Positions 48,701-60,300 of a stretch of 64,000 nt of DNA are shown here, piece by piece. The notes beneath the pieces are model-generated. The model did no database searches. It saw only the letters and a list, made by a program, of their open reading frames with translations, and was not told the DNA's origin. The translations under genes and the position numbers were made by a program. This stretch comes from Monilinia fructicola (Eukaryota; Ascomycota; Leotiomycetes; Helotiales; Sclerotiniaceae): contig VICG01000001.1 of the NCBI GenBank assembly GCA_008692225.1, positions 1,600,501 to 1,664,500 on the forward strand, in the 5' to 3' direction. The stretch's first letter is position 1, and every line of letters begins with the position of its first letter.

Positions 48701-49241
48701 TAAAATCATCCTGGTAAGCAGATGGCAAAACCTACTCCAAACCTCCACAAGCTGCATTTCCATCTTAACATATGCGGGGTTCAATGGAGAAACCTGGGGA
48801 ACAATACGCTCGGTATTTTCTGATTTGTTAATGAGGAGTCCCCAGACCAGGGTGAATGCTCATGCTTTACCCCTTCCGGCCTTGTATCCATCCCACTTCA
48901 CAGGCGAGACCTCAACAGGTGATATCTGAAGATACATATCGCTTACCGACAAAGTGTTCGAGGTTCCTTTGGTATATGACTTAAGGAGCTTTTGGGGCGG
49001 ACCGTGGTGCCGTAAGGCCGGTTGGAAGGAGGTGCAGACTGAGCTCCGGATAATCAAGAAGGATAAAGTGAATACAGGACGTTCAAAAAGTAAATATATA
49101 AAATGCAATGTTTTCCCTGATGGAGAATCATAAAGCCATAGAGTGAAGTGAACCACTGCTGAATTTGTTGATCATCCTCGACTTACTTGCGATACGCAAT
49201 CTTGAGGCAACGCAGAGCTTATCACTGCGGTCAACGCCAAC

Positions 49242-51102
49242 ATGGATTTTCAACGTACGAAAAAAACCTTTGAACTCGCGGGCCAGGAGTTCCCTCGAGT
49301 AACATGGTATAAGCAAAAGGGAATGAGGGGCTTGTACTTTGTCTTGATGTTCGTTGTCTTGACTTCTGCGACGAACGGATACGATGGCTCCATGATGAAC
49401 GGTCTTCAATCTCTTCCCGCCTGGGAATCCTGTGAGTGTTTCTTGGACGAATTCTGTCAAAGATATGAAGCTTATTTGTCCCCTAGATTTCCACCCCACC
49501 GCCTCCCAACTCGGACTTCTTAACTGTATCATGTCTGTCGGCTCACTCGTTGCCCTCCCCTTCGTACCATATGCTGCGGATATACTGGGAAGGCGTACAG
49601 GCGTGATGATTGGCTGCACCATCATGATAATTGGCGTGCTGCTCCAGAGTTTGGGATATACCTTTGGCATGTTTGTGGGTGCTAGGTTTTTAATCGGCTT
49701 TGGAGTCGCGATAGCTCATGGCGCATCACCATTGCTCATCACCGAACTTGTTCATCCGCAACATCGCGCTATCTACACAACCATCTATAACACAACGTGG
49801 TACATCGGAAGTTTTGTTGCAGCTTGGTTAACATTTGGTATGAAGTACTGGCAAGAACCTATTGAGCTTTAGCTGACTTGGTTCTCAGGGACAAATAACA
49901 TTGTAGGAAATTGGTCATGGAGAGCCCCATCCGTTGTCCAAGCTTTCCCTTCCATCCTTCAAATGACCTTCATCTGGTAAGTATTCACTTGGCATATCCA
50001 AGGAAGGAGAAGAAGCTAATTTGGGTCAAGGTTCGTTCCTGAATCACCAAGATGGCTCATTGCAAAGGGTAAAAATGAAAGAGCACTCAAAATCCTAGCA
50101 GATGTCCATGCCCGTGGAGATCAGAATGATGAAGTTGTGCAGCTCGAATATCAGGAAATTCGCCAAACACTGCAACTTGAGAAGGAAGTGGAAGGTAATC
50201 CATGGGCTGAACTCTGGAAGACTCCCGGAAATAGACATCGTCTTATTATCCTCGTCTCTCTCGGTTTCTTCTCCCAATGGTCAGGGAATGGTCTCGTCAG
50301 GTAGGTTGGCATCAGATCAAGGTATTCATAGAGAAAAATTGACATGACATTCTAGTTACTACATAAACATTGTATTGGAAGATATCGGCATCCACAGCTC
50401 AACCACCAAACTTTTAATTAACGGTATCCTTCAGATCGTCAACATGATCGTCGCCATAGGAATGTGCTTCTTCGTTGATCGACTTGGGCGGCGTCTATTG
50501 TTCCTGGTTTCCACATCAGGAATGCTTGGTGTCTTCATTGTTTGGACAATATGCTCGGCTCAATTCACGATACATGGATCCAAGGCGTCCGCAAATGCGG
50601 TGATCGTGATGATTTTCCTCTATTACGTCTTCTATAATTGTGCCTGGTCAGGTCTTTTGGTTGGTTATGGTGTTGAGATTCTGCCATATAACATTCGTGC
50701 CAAGGTACGTCATATCTCCCTTCTTCGCTAGCGATCCTGATTGAAGTTCTAGGGATTGACAATCATGTTCTTGGCCGTTGATCTATCGTTATTCTTCAAC
50801 CAATATGTCAACCCGATCGCTTTGAAGCACCTCGAATGGAAGTACTATATATTCTACTGCGTATGGTTGACTTTCGAGCTTTTCGTTGTCTGGAAGTTTT
50901 ATATCGAGACACGCAATACTCCTTTGGAGGAAATTGTGTGAAGCATTTCGATGGAGAGAATGCGATCGTTGGCGGTCAAGTGGCGACCGAGAAGGCAAGG
51001 GTTATTGCAGCAGAACATGATATCCAGATTGGTACTGAGAATCATGACGTGGGCCTGGATGAGAAGGAAGCCGTTCGTCATACGGAGGAGAAAATGGTGT
51101 AA
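49242..51102 (+). CDS. MFS sugar transporter, tail frame shifted by a TG duplication
   Basis: Six exons: 49242-49431, 49487-49837, 49889-49976, 50031-50300, 50356-50704 and 50753-50941 (or to 51102). Twelve hydrophobic segments and sugar-porter marks are present: ADILGRRTG after TM2, FVPESPRWLIAKG at the start of the central loop, DRLGRR, and the ETRNTPLEEI end of TM12. The sugar is unknown; the pattern resembles fungal hexose and lactose permeases. As written the frame stops at 50941, giving 478 aa. Immediately after, another frame encodes KHFDGENAIVGG and a charged tail to 51102. This is the usual cytosolic tail of such porters. A GTGTG in place of GTG (an extra TG at about 50937-50941) explains the break; without it the protein is 531 aa. 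It converges on the START-like gene. Confidence 0.88.
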
Positions 51103-51423
51103 TTCTGGTTTTGTGAAGGTAAGAAACGGTGCTGTAGAGTTCGGATAGAACTGAATAATGGTAATCGGCGAATACAAGTCGCTTTATATTCACCGCGTGC
51201 TTCTTTCAAGTTTTTCGAAAAGCCATTTCGTTATGTTCGATGGTGTGTAACAATCTCTCCATTGTATTTCCCCGGTAATTGATGCTGGTCGCACGGCCTG
51301 GAAAACCTGATTGTCCAGAGGAGGTCTATAGGATTCGAGTGGAATAAAGCCAAACGTTCCATGCGTGAATCGTAAGTGAATCCTCACTCGCCCCTTGGTT
51401 CACTGGCAAATGTGTTCCACGAA
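51103..51423. terminator. convergent 3' region of transporter and START-like gene
   Basis: The 321 bp must hold both 3' UTRs and polyadenylation sites. No specific signal was resolved. Confidence 0.35.
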
Positions 51424-51978
51424 TCAACCTTTGCGATTTCGTCCCTCGATAAAAATCTTCAGTTCCATGGCCGCATCCCTAGCAACATCCTGAAGCTCAT
51501 CCTTCGCTGTCAACAAAGGATAATACGCCGCCAGGCCTTCCAGCGTTATCCAGGTCCTATACTCACAGATATTCGATCTGCCTTTAATTGATACGACGTG
51601 TTGGACTCTCTCGGAACCCAGAAGCCAATCGGGGTATCCAATCGTTTTCGCCGCCATTTTCTTACGCGCAGGATCCAGTAAAGTCAAGACGACAGGGATA
51701 TTGCGGTCCTGAATTTCTTCCACTTGAAACTAAAATGGCATTAATAAATCTTGCGCATCTTTCCTCACCGTTGGGAAACGTCTTACTGAATAAAGGCCCT
51801 TCGCCCCCACGATGGGCGTTTTACCCCGGTGATCATCCCATTTGTATTGGGAATATCCACTCCCGTACTTCTCGAATGAAGTTATTACACCAAAGACTTC
51901 GTCTGCAGATGCATTGATTCTGACACTAGCGTAGGCTGTCAAAACTGCTTCATCTTTCCTGATGGACGGTGTGGCCAT
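51424..51978 (-). CDS. SRPBCC/START-like small protein
   Basis: Two exons on the minus strand, 51769-51978 and 51424-51729, joined in phase by a 39-nt intron (GTGAGG donor, TTTTAG acceptor), giving 171 aa. The N-terminal strand SVRINASADEVFGVITSFEKY is the classic start of the polyketide cyclase/START-like fold: a beta strand, then an A-S-A-D-E-V-F helix. The middle has VVSIKGRSNICEYRTWITLEGLAAYY, and the end is a long helix (LQDVARDAAMELKIFIE). These proteins bind hydrophobic ligands, and fungal versions have no known role. The intron is short, so the splice should be verified. Reading through would not keep the frame. Confidence 0.78.
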
Positions 51979-52174
51979 GATTTGTTTTTTATCAACATGA
52001 TTTTGAATGAGGAGTACAATGATAAGTAGAAGACATATAACGAGAAAAGCTAGAGATAAAACAGGTATATAGAGGGATATCCATCATAACAAGTGAGATA
52101 TGTGGAATATATTTAAAGTGATGGAAGTGATGGATGTCGATGAGTGAAATCGAATTGATCCAGAATACCTAGTA

Positions 52175-52225
52175 GATGGAGGGATGGATGGATGGATGGA
52201 TGGGTGGGTGAATGGATGGATGGAT
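52175..52225. repeat. GGAT tetramer array
   Basis: About ten GGAT/GGGT units, imperfect in the middle, upstream of the START-like gene. Confidence 0.88.
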
Positions 52226-52889
52226 CGAGGTTGGTAGGCAGAGCCCTGGAGTCTGTATAAAGAGTAGAGTGAAAGAATCCAAACTTGAGAGAATCTTGTT
52301 GTTAGGATGGATAGCTGGAGGTAATGAGTGCGTGAGTGAATGAGTAATTGTTTACTTATTTACTGCGTCATACACGACTAATATAATTATTATATAACCA
52401 CCTGGGCACCTGGGCAAGTCAAGGTCGAGTCAATGCAATGAATTAATAAAGAAACTTAAGTTTACCTTTTGAATTTTCAACGCTATTGATATTTTGGTTG
52501 TTCGCACCGAAAGCGAAAAATGGTAAAGTTGATGCAGGAAAAAGGTGAAAAGATCGGATTTACCGGATGAAAGAAATAAATACGATTGTTGTGTTTGTTG
52601 ATTTGAATATACCGTGCATGTGCGTACGGAGTATGTACGTATGTACGTATGCATAGGTAGCTGGAGGTGTATTGGACATCCATACATAGTACATACTCCG
52701 TAGAGGATTCTATCAAGCTAAACCTAACTCATCTTAGCTTCATTTTCTTATCCTACAGTATCTACTCAAGGATTACTAATGAAGTATTAGAGAGTAACAA
52801 TGACTCGGTTGATTCATGAATGGATACGTGAATATAGTCTAGCTTTCGCCGACCCTCCGATGCTCACGTGATATAAATATACTCCGCCA

Positions 52890-53507
52890 GGAGGGTCTAG
52901 ACGGCCGTTTTCTAAATCGCGTGTTTTTGACCCAGATTTCAAGATTTTCTAATTCTTTTTAATTAATAACAATTTGATTGATTATACTTTTTATATTAAA
53001 ATTAAAACTATATAAAAAGCGAAACGTTAGCTATCTATTGATATTTTTATAATGATTTATTTCCAATTGATAACAAAGTTATTAAAGATTGAAAATGGAA
53101 TTTTACTTGCCCAGCGTGACATTTGCTTATATAATAATACCGTTTCAATATTATTATAAATTCAATTTTTATTTTATTTTATATCGTATAAAAGTTAAAA
53201 GTTAGCTAGATTATAAATATTCGTTAGTATTATAATCCAACAAATTTTAAGCTATTTTGGATTTAAAATAAGAAGTAACTGAAATTCGATAAAATTAAAA
53301 AATATAATTTATATTTCGAAATATTATAACGAAATAAGAATTAAACTTTTTATATTTTTAAATATATATTCTAAATTCTTGAGTTTCAAGGATTCAGAAT
53401 ATATATTAAAAAAAAGATTATTTTAATTAATAAAATACTTTGAAATATATAAATAAAAAATCTGGGTTAAAAACACGCAATTTAGAAAACGGCCGTCTAG
53501 ACCCTCC
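52890..53507. mobile_element. non-autonomous TIR element (MITE-like), 618 bp
   Basis: The two ends are inverted copies of each other over 50 bp: 52890-52939 and 53458-53507. The outermost bases read GGAGGGTCTAGACGG. There are two mismatches between the ends, one C/T and one G/A. The 518-bp interior is very AT-rich and has no coding capacity. An internal imperfect hairpin lies at about 53358-53406. Length and structure match a MITE or a decayed DNA transposon. I could not identify a target-site duplication. The AT bias and the transitions fit RIP (repeat-induced point mutation), which acts on repeated DNA in many ascomycetes. Family assignment is open. Confidence 0.85.
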
Positions 53508-53509
53508 GG

Positions 53510-54450
<941 letters not shown>

Positions 54451-54802
54451 AAGTACCTACATAGTACATACTCCATACAAACATACTATCTAGGTAGATC
54501 CATACATATAAACCTTATTCCTAACAAACGTGTTGTATTACAGAGTAGATGAATTTAGATCTTCTCCTCATCCACCTATGGTAATAACTGTACTCGAATA
54601 CTACCCAGGTACTGACTACTGACTACTAGTATCATCCTTTACAACTATCTAGCATTTCGTGATTCGTCCCCCCAAGTTCAGAACTCCAGGTAATTTACTA
54701 CCCTACACTATACAGTAGCCCATTTATTATATAACCACCCCCACCTGCTGTACTGTACACTGCCCAGGTGTACAGTATCAACCCCATTCAACCCCATCCA
54801 TC

Positions 54803-54850
54803 TAATCCCACCTCATCCCACCTAATCCCACCTCATCCCACCTAATCCTC
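54803..54850. repeat. CCCACCTMAT decamer array
   Basis: Four to five decamers alternating CCCACCTCAT and CCCACCTAAT, within a C-rich pyrimidine region upstream of SHR3. Confidence 0.88.
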
Positions 54851-55078
54851 GTCCCACCACCAACCCAACCCCTACCTAACCCAACCTTAACCCAGTGGAA
54901 CTTTCGCACAATAGAAATCATCCGAAAATCCATTTCGATTCGACTACTTCATACCGATATTCAATTCTCCAACCCTTCCACTCTTCCCCAGCAGTCGCAT
55001 AGTATCTCAGGTCATATATCATCTATCATATATCGCATATCGCCGCCATTCGCACATCGCATATCGCGCATACTCAAA

Positions 55079-55859
55079 ATGGACACATCTAAAGTCTCAA
55101 TATTCAAAACGTACGACAAACCTCGAGGTCAAGGTGGTGCGAGTTCATTCGCAACCTTCATGATTATCGGTCGTAAGTTCTACACCCTCCCAATAAGTCT
55201 TCATCTCGATACCAACCCCCCTCTCACTTCCAATTCCAATTCCAATTCCAATTCCCAATTCTAATACATCACCAGCCGTATGCTTCTTCCTCGGCATTCT
55301 CTTCTCCTCCTTCCCCTACGACTACCCACTCCTATGGACCACCGAAAGCACCCCCGACACCTACTACACCTTCATCGAAGAGCACCTAAAATTCATGCAC
55401 GCCTCGCCGCCCATCATCCCCCGCATCCTCCACATCGTCGTCACCGTCGGCTTCATCGGTCTCTTCATTAAACTCTTCAAGCCCTCGGAAGCCAACCTCC
55501 TCTTTGACGGCGCCTCGCTCGTCCTCTACGTCGTCGGCGTCGTCGTCTACATCACCAACATCGTCAAAGGCATGCGCATCGTGACGCTCGGCCTCTACGG
55601 GGACGCGGGCGTGCCCGAAGGAGAGCAGGGCGTGGGCCGCGAAGACAGCCTGCGCGTCCTCGCCGCCAGCAATACCATCTTGGCGCTGGTGCTGGTGGGC
55701 GTCCTGGTTCTGCAGGCGGGGCAATGGTACGCCGAGCGCAAGGATCAAGACGAGGCGGAGAAGTACGAAAAGGCCGAGTGGGAGCGCAAGGAACAGGACA
55801 AGAAGCAGAAGAGCGGAGGCGCTCACGTAACGAGATCCGCGTCGAAGAAGAGACAGTAG
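55079..55859 (+). CDS. SHR3: Shr3-type ER packaging chaperone for amino acid permeases
   Basis: Two exons, 55079-55172 and 55276-55859, in phase, giving 225 aa. Shr3 is an ER membrane protein that keeps amino acid permeases from aggregating and promotes their packaging into COPII vesicles. Four hydrophobic segments are visible: FMIIGPVCFFLGILFSS, then PRILHIVVTVGFIGLFIKLF, then LVLYVVGVVVYITNIV, then TILALVLVGVLVLQAG. The C-terminal 45 residues are charged and cytosolic (YAERKDQDEAEKYEKAEWERKE) with a basic end. The PYDYPLLW loop and MHASPPIIPRILH are family marks. Codon third positions are strongly G/C from about 55400 to 55850, in sharp contrast to the AT-rich DNA just upstream. Confidence 0.92.
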
Positions 55860-57369
55860 GGAAGAATTGCAACGGGCCGCACGACTCATGAGTCGTGTGA
55901 TGTGAAGCGCCATCCATGGCAGGCGACAGCGGACGTCGGAGTGAGGTGTGGGAATTTAATGTTTTTTTTCTCTTTCCTGATTCGCTCCATACCAAGAAAG
56001 TAATACAAAGTAAAGTAATTCACTCCCAGCCAAAACCAAAACCCCAAGGCTTACCTTACCTCACCGCCTTGCCTAAAATTTCCTGCCAACCCCCCTCCCT
56101 CGATATTCAATTGCCCAAAATTGCCCTCCCTACGTCTCGTCTCATCTCGTCTCCTCAATTCACCGCCCAGCCTAGAATCCCCAGCCCCAGCCCCTGCCCC
56201 TGCCCCCATGCCTTCAGCCCCTTTCTTGCAGTACGCAGATACGAAAAATTACCCGAGCCCCTGACGGTCTCCCATCAGCCGAAGTATAGCATGGCATGAC
56301 ATGTCGCGTAGGTGATGAGATGATAAAATGTAGATGTTGGGTGTCTATTCTATGTGATTTCATTTGCTTCCAATCTTTCTTTTGTACACATCCCATTATT
56401 TCACCGCATCATTTCACTGCATCCAAAACAACAAAGAGAATCCCCCCGCCCCCGGCCCCCACAATACGTCCAGTCCAAACAACACATATAAAGACATACT
56501 AGACATTATTCATCACGTTGACTTTTGCCTTCCCTGCAAACTTTACCATGATTTGATCTTTAACATTCATTGCTAAGGTACATGGTATCTAGTATCTAGT
56601 ATGTAGTATCTAGTAACCCAAAGGACTGCCATCTCTCACCTCCCACACATAATCTTCAGACGAGGGTACTCGATAGAAAAAAGCCACTTCATGAAGGAGC
56701 CGGCGAACAACAAAGACAGCAACGAGATGGATGAGATGAAAGGGGGTGAAATGAAATGAAATGAAATGAAATGCAATGAAATCAAATGCAATGAAATCAA
56801 ATGAAATGAAACAAGATAGAAAAGACATCGACTCGTTATCCGCATGCCTGCATGCCCCTCTGTTCTGTTACCAGACTTTGAATCCGCGTTGACTCTGCTG
56901 CTGGTTGTAGATTGAAGACTGTAGACCGTACGATGCATGTTGTGGAAAGGATACAGAAGTGTTCCTCCTTCCGGTTTGCTTCCTGGTATCGTGCATCCTG
57001 ATCCCGCCGCCATAAACACCTGTATAATGAGAAGATTAAATCGGATGAATTGAGAAGTTAACTCGCGGAAGATTCCTATCGCTGGGAGTGTTCCTGTCCG
57101 TCCGTTTGTGCGCCGTGATGAGCCTTGAAGATGGAAGTTGTGGGTGGGTACGAGAATTGCGCGTCGTGTGCTGGATGGAAAAGAACTGGAGAAGATGGTA
57201 AGTTGGAGACGAGGAGTGTTGTTGGCTGATGAGAATTGGAATTGGAGTTTGTTGCTCGAGTTGTTGGCAGGCTATCCTATAAGAGCAGCTCAGTTGTCCA
57301 GATACCAAACTCGTGCGGCCGTTAGGTGCCCGCATCTCGATCTCGCATCTAATCGCATTCAACCCCCCT
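55860..57369. other. convergent intergenic 1.5 kb
   Basis: It holds the 3' ends of SHR3 and the 2EXR gene. A GAAAT/AATGA pentamer array lies at 56747-56810. Open frames in it are short and have no recognisable domain. Confidence 0.5.
56747..56810. repeat. TGAAA pentamer array
   Basis: About twelve TGAAA units, interrupted by TGCAA and TCAAA variants. Confidence 0.9.
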
Positions 57370-58713
57370 CTAGACTTCCCATTGAATGTCCGTCTGAACA
57401 TACAAATCAAAATAGACATCATTGAAAGGGGCTCCCCTCTGTATCCTCTGATTCATAAACCATACCTTGGCCCACTTCTCCACTTGCTGAAACTCCTCTT
57501 TGCCCATGATTGTGCCTTTTCCCTTGGCCATTGCCACTCCTGCCCACTTCTTCTTCTCAAGCTCACGTTCAATCACTTTACCGGGATTCCTGTTACTGCG
57601 CCCATGAGCTCTCACGACAGCAAACGTATATTCGAGATTGGGGAATTTGTCTAGAACTTCGGTGAATACGATATCAAATTTCCCATTGATTTCATTTCGG
57701 GCCCAATCTCTGAGGGCGACAGCGCTCATGTTTGAGAAGTCGAAAGAGTGGCCAAATGGAAGATCCAGATGGATGCCAACCGATCGGATGTTCGTGAAGA
57801 ACTCCGGTAATTGATCATCGGGGGGAAACACTGGAACACCTGCCGGTGGTGCTTGGCTGACAGGCAGTGCTGGTGCTTGAGCTGCTACTTGTAAATGTGC
57901 AATCTGACCCAAAATAGTGTTAGGATTAAACTGCCATAGGCCAGCCACAATTAGAGGATTCATGGCATGTCGCCCCGCCTGACTTCTCTCCACCATTTGC
58001 GCATGCTCAGCTTCAAGTTTGCGCTCCGAACTTTCCATTTCGAGCATCATGTAAGACGAACTTGCCTCAACAGAACAATAGACCGGCAGTGGGCAAATCT
58101 TCTCTTTTCCAAATCTCAAGATGAAATCATCACCGAATGGATTGACGTAGAAATAGAAATTTTTGATTGTTGCAGGGTCTCTGATATCGTGTGGACGTCC
58201 ATACTCATCACAAGCTTTGAATATTTCCATGCCATACATTCGAGATCTATGGCATACGTGCATGAGAGCTGGTGTTGGAGGGCAATTGGCAAATTTAAAG
58301 AATTTTCGTCCAAATCGCATGGTGATTGTGCGCTTTTCTTGGAGGGCTGAGAATTTCCAAATTTTCATTTGAATCTCCTCGGGGAATTCAAGAAATTTTC
58401 TGGACAATGTGAGAGCCATTGTATCTTCGGTAAGTTCGGTATCGGCGAGAGCTAATGTGATTGCTTCTATATCGAGGTCCGCTGGGTAATCTGGAGCTTT
58501 TGGGTCTGGACCTTCTGGACCTTCTAGATCTGCTGAGGGGGAAGGAATTGAAGTATGAAGATTGTAGTCATTCAAGTCATCAATATCCTCCAAATCGTCT
58601 TCATTAAAGAAATCAGCAGGATTATCAAAAATGTCGCTGTGCATATACAAGTGATGAGGTAGTAGATTAATTTCGGTGGAGCGAACGAACTGCGAGGCCG
58701 GTGCGTTTGTCAT
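57370..58713 (-). CDS. 2EXR domain protein
   Basis: A single exon of 447 aa on the minus strand. The N-terminal 90 residues are acidic and probably disordered (EDDLEDIDDLNDYNL). The 2EXR start pattern, a Phe-Pro motif followed by an E-E-I-x-x-K-I-W helix, is seen as LEFPEEIQMKIWKFS. It is followed by PPTPALMHVCHRSRMYGMEIFKACD, which corresponds to the second family block (P-x-x-L-x-x-C-x-x-S-R). The rest includes DPATIKNFYFYVNPFGDDF and a C-terminal mixed domain. 2EXR proteins are abundant and lineage-expanded in leotiomycetes and other filamentous fungi; their function is unknown. Start MTNAPASQF is the first ATG. No sign of damage is seen. Confidence 0.87.
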   Translation of the reverse strand: MTNAPASQFVRSTEINLLPHHLYMHSDIFDNPADFFNEDDLEDIDDLNDYNLHTSIPSPSADLEGPEGPDPKAPDYPADLDIEAITLALADTELTEDTMALTLSRKFLEFPEEIQMKIWKFSALQEKRTITMRFGRKFFKFANCPPTPALMHVCHRSRMYGMEIFKACDEYGRPHDIRDPATIKNFYFYVNPFGDDFILRFGKEKICPLPVYCSVEASSSYMMLEMESSERKLEAEHAQMVERSQAGRHAMNPLIVAGLWQFNPNTILGQIAHLQVAAQAPALPVSQAPPAGVPVFPPDDQLPEFFTNIRSVGIHLDLPFGHSFDFSNMSAVALRDWARNEINGKFDIVFTEVLDKFPNLEYTFAVVRAHGRSNRNPGKVIERELEKKKWAGVAMAKGKGTIMGKEEFQQVEKWAKVWFMNQRIQRGAPFNDVYFDLYVQTDIQWEV

Positions 58714-59050
58714 TTTTCTGTTCCGTCCCCTTCAAGATGTCTTTAAATTAAAATTCGAAATGTAGAGCAATGTGGCTTGACAGTGAATCTGACGCGCAGG
58801 CTGTCCACTGTTCTCTGCGACTAGATGATTATCTGACTCTTGTAGTTAGTTATGTAGGTACTAGGTAGTCTTCTAAACTAACGAATGCAACCTTGGTCTA
58901 AACTAAACTGGGGAAGAAAAGAAATCCTTTACCTACTAGGTATGATAAGTAGATGGTAGTACTTTTGTGAAGTCTGTAAACCGATGAAACAAATGATAGA
59001 CTGACAAGAGTAAGACTCCAAATCCGCTCTCATAATATGTGTTAGTGTAG

Positions 59051-59092
59051 GTTCTGTTCTGTTCTGTTCTGTTCCGTTATGTTATGTTATAT
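59051..59092. repeat. TTCTG and TTATG pentamer array
   Basis: Four TTCTG units pass through one TTCCG variant into TTATG units. Confidence 0.88.
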
Positions 59093-59120
59093 TATCGAAG
59101 TGAAAGTGAAGAGCGAGATG

Positions 59121-59156
59121 CAATGTAATGTAATGTAATGTAATGTAATGTAATGT
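59121..59156. repeat. TAATG pentamer array
   Basis: About seven perfect TAATG units. They are followed by two TGAGGTGACA decamers. Confidence 0.93.
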
Positions 59157-59488
59157 GACATGAGGTGACATGAGGTGATGTAATCAATCCTTACCATATT
59201 TGCTTAAGCACCAGTACTTGCACTTGTTTATTATGACGAAGCTATTTACTACATACCAACCTAGATGCTGCGCTAGGTATCAGGTACTAGGTACTAGAGT
59301 ATGAACTAAGGACTCATTGATATCGAAAGATTGAAAAGGGTCTGTCAGATTAGAAAGGAAAGAAGACGAAGAAGAAGAAGGAGGAGAAGGAGAAGATTGT
59401 ACATAACCTGAGATAAGTATCCATACCAAATGAAATATGAATCTGTCTTACTCGGACAAACATGGAAAGAAGGCCTATGTTGCGGAAC

Positions 59489-59553
59489 CCACCTACCCAC
59501 CTACCTACCCACCTACCCACCTACCTACTTACCTACATACTTACCTACTAGGT
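59489..59553. repeat. CCTACCCA / CTAC array
   Basis: About sixteen CTAC tetramers, with CCCA interruptions at the left and CTTA/CATA at the right. Confidence 0.9.
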
Positions 59554-60300
59554 ACTCAATCAGTCACACTCTCAATTCTTCTCGCCAACTCAAGAGCATT
59601 CATGACCTCACTCACTCACCACATTGCACACATGAAGTAAATCATCAACCCACACAGTGGAACACCAAAAGTCTCTGAATCCCAAGCATACAAGTGTATG
59701 CGACCTTCCAACCAGAACCGGAACATTGGAGAATATCTTGCGGCTTCCGGGGTCTCTCTCCGAGGCCATTCGATCAACGAATCCGAATCGACATTTCGAA
59801 GAGAGCGGTAAGGCTTCTTTCTACCTTTCCAGCACATCCTGCCATCACTTAGGTAAGGGGGAGAAAGGACATGAGAACCGTATCACCAACTGCATAGGTA
59901 AGGTTTCTTCAAACCCCTTTCTATTAATCTGGTATTGGGGTTTGTCGATTGTTGGAAATCCTACTTGTTCCACTCACCATACGGGTGTTGATATGAAAAA
60001 CGCGATTGATACACACTACCTAGCACTCATCAACGTTTTCCTGGTAGAAACTAGTGATCGTGGCGGGAATGGTAGGTTACTTACTATCCGTATGTCTTGG
60101 AGTTCTGACTATACGGCTTTTTTCAAGAGTGAACTACGTACCCTTGGCATGTCTTGCATCGATATAGAAATGAGTCACGTTATATCTTCATCACCATCAC
60201 TATTAGCAGCGTAGAGAAAGTTCATGCAAGAAAAGGAAGAATGAAGTGGTGGAAGATGTTTCTTTGTTTTTTCTATGGTACACCCCCCGCTATTAAATAA

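Larger units (their letters stand above)
44692..49241. other. gene-poor 4.5 kb
   Basis: No gene is supported. It starts with the 5' region of the Ser/Pro-rich gene (GC-rich hexamer array and an overlapping upstream ORF). It also holds a GGAT array (45681-45709), a TACTCCGTA word (45077-45085) and an ACCTAGGT palindrome (45416-45423). From 46.5 to 49.1 kb there is nothing recognisable apart from the transporter promoter at the right end. Confidence 0.5.
58714..60300. other. intergenic 1.6 kb with repeats
   Basis: It contains the 2EXR promoter and the 3' end of hxB. Arrays lie at 59051-59092 (TTCTG, then TTATG), 59121-59156 (TAATG) and 59489-59553 (CTACC/CTAC). A 185-codon open frame at 59657-60214 has no domain and was not called. 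Confidence 0.5.

Noticed and set aside
59657..60214. 185-codon plus-strand frame
   Set aside because: No domain, no conserved pattern, simple-repeat flank; probably chance.
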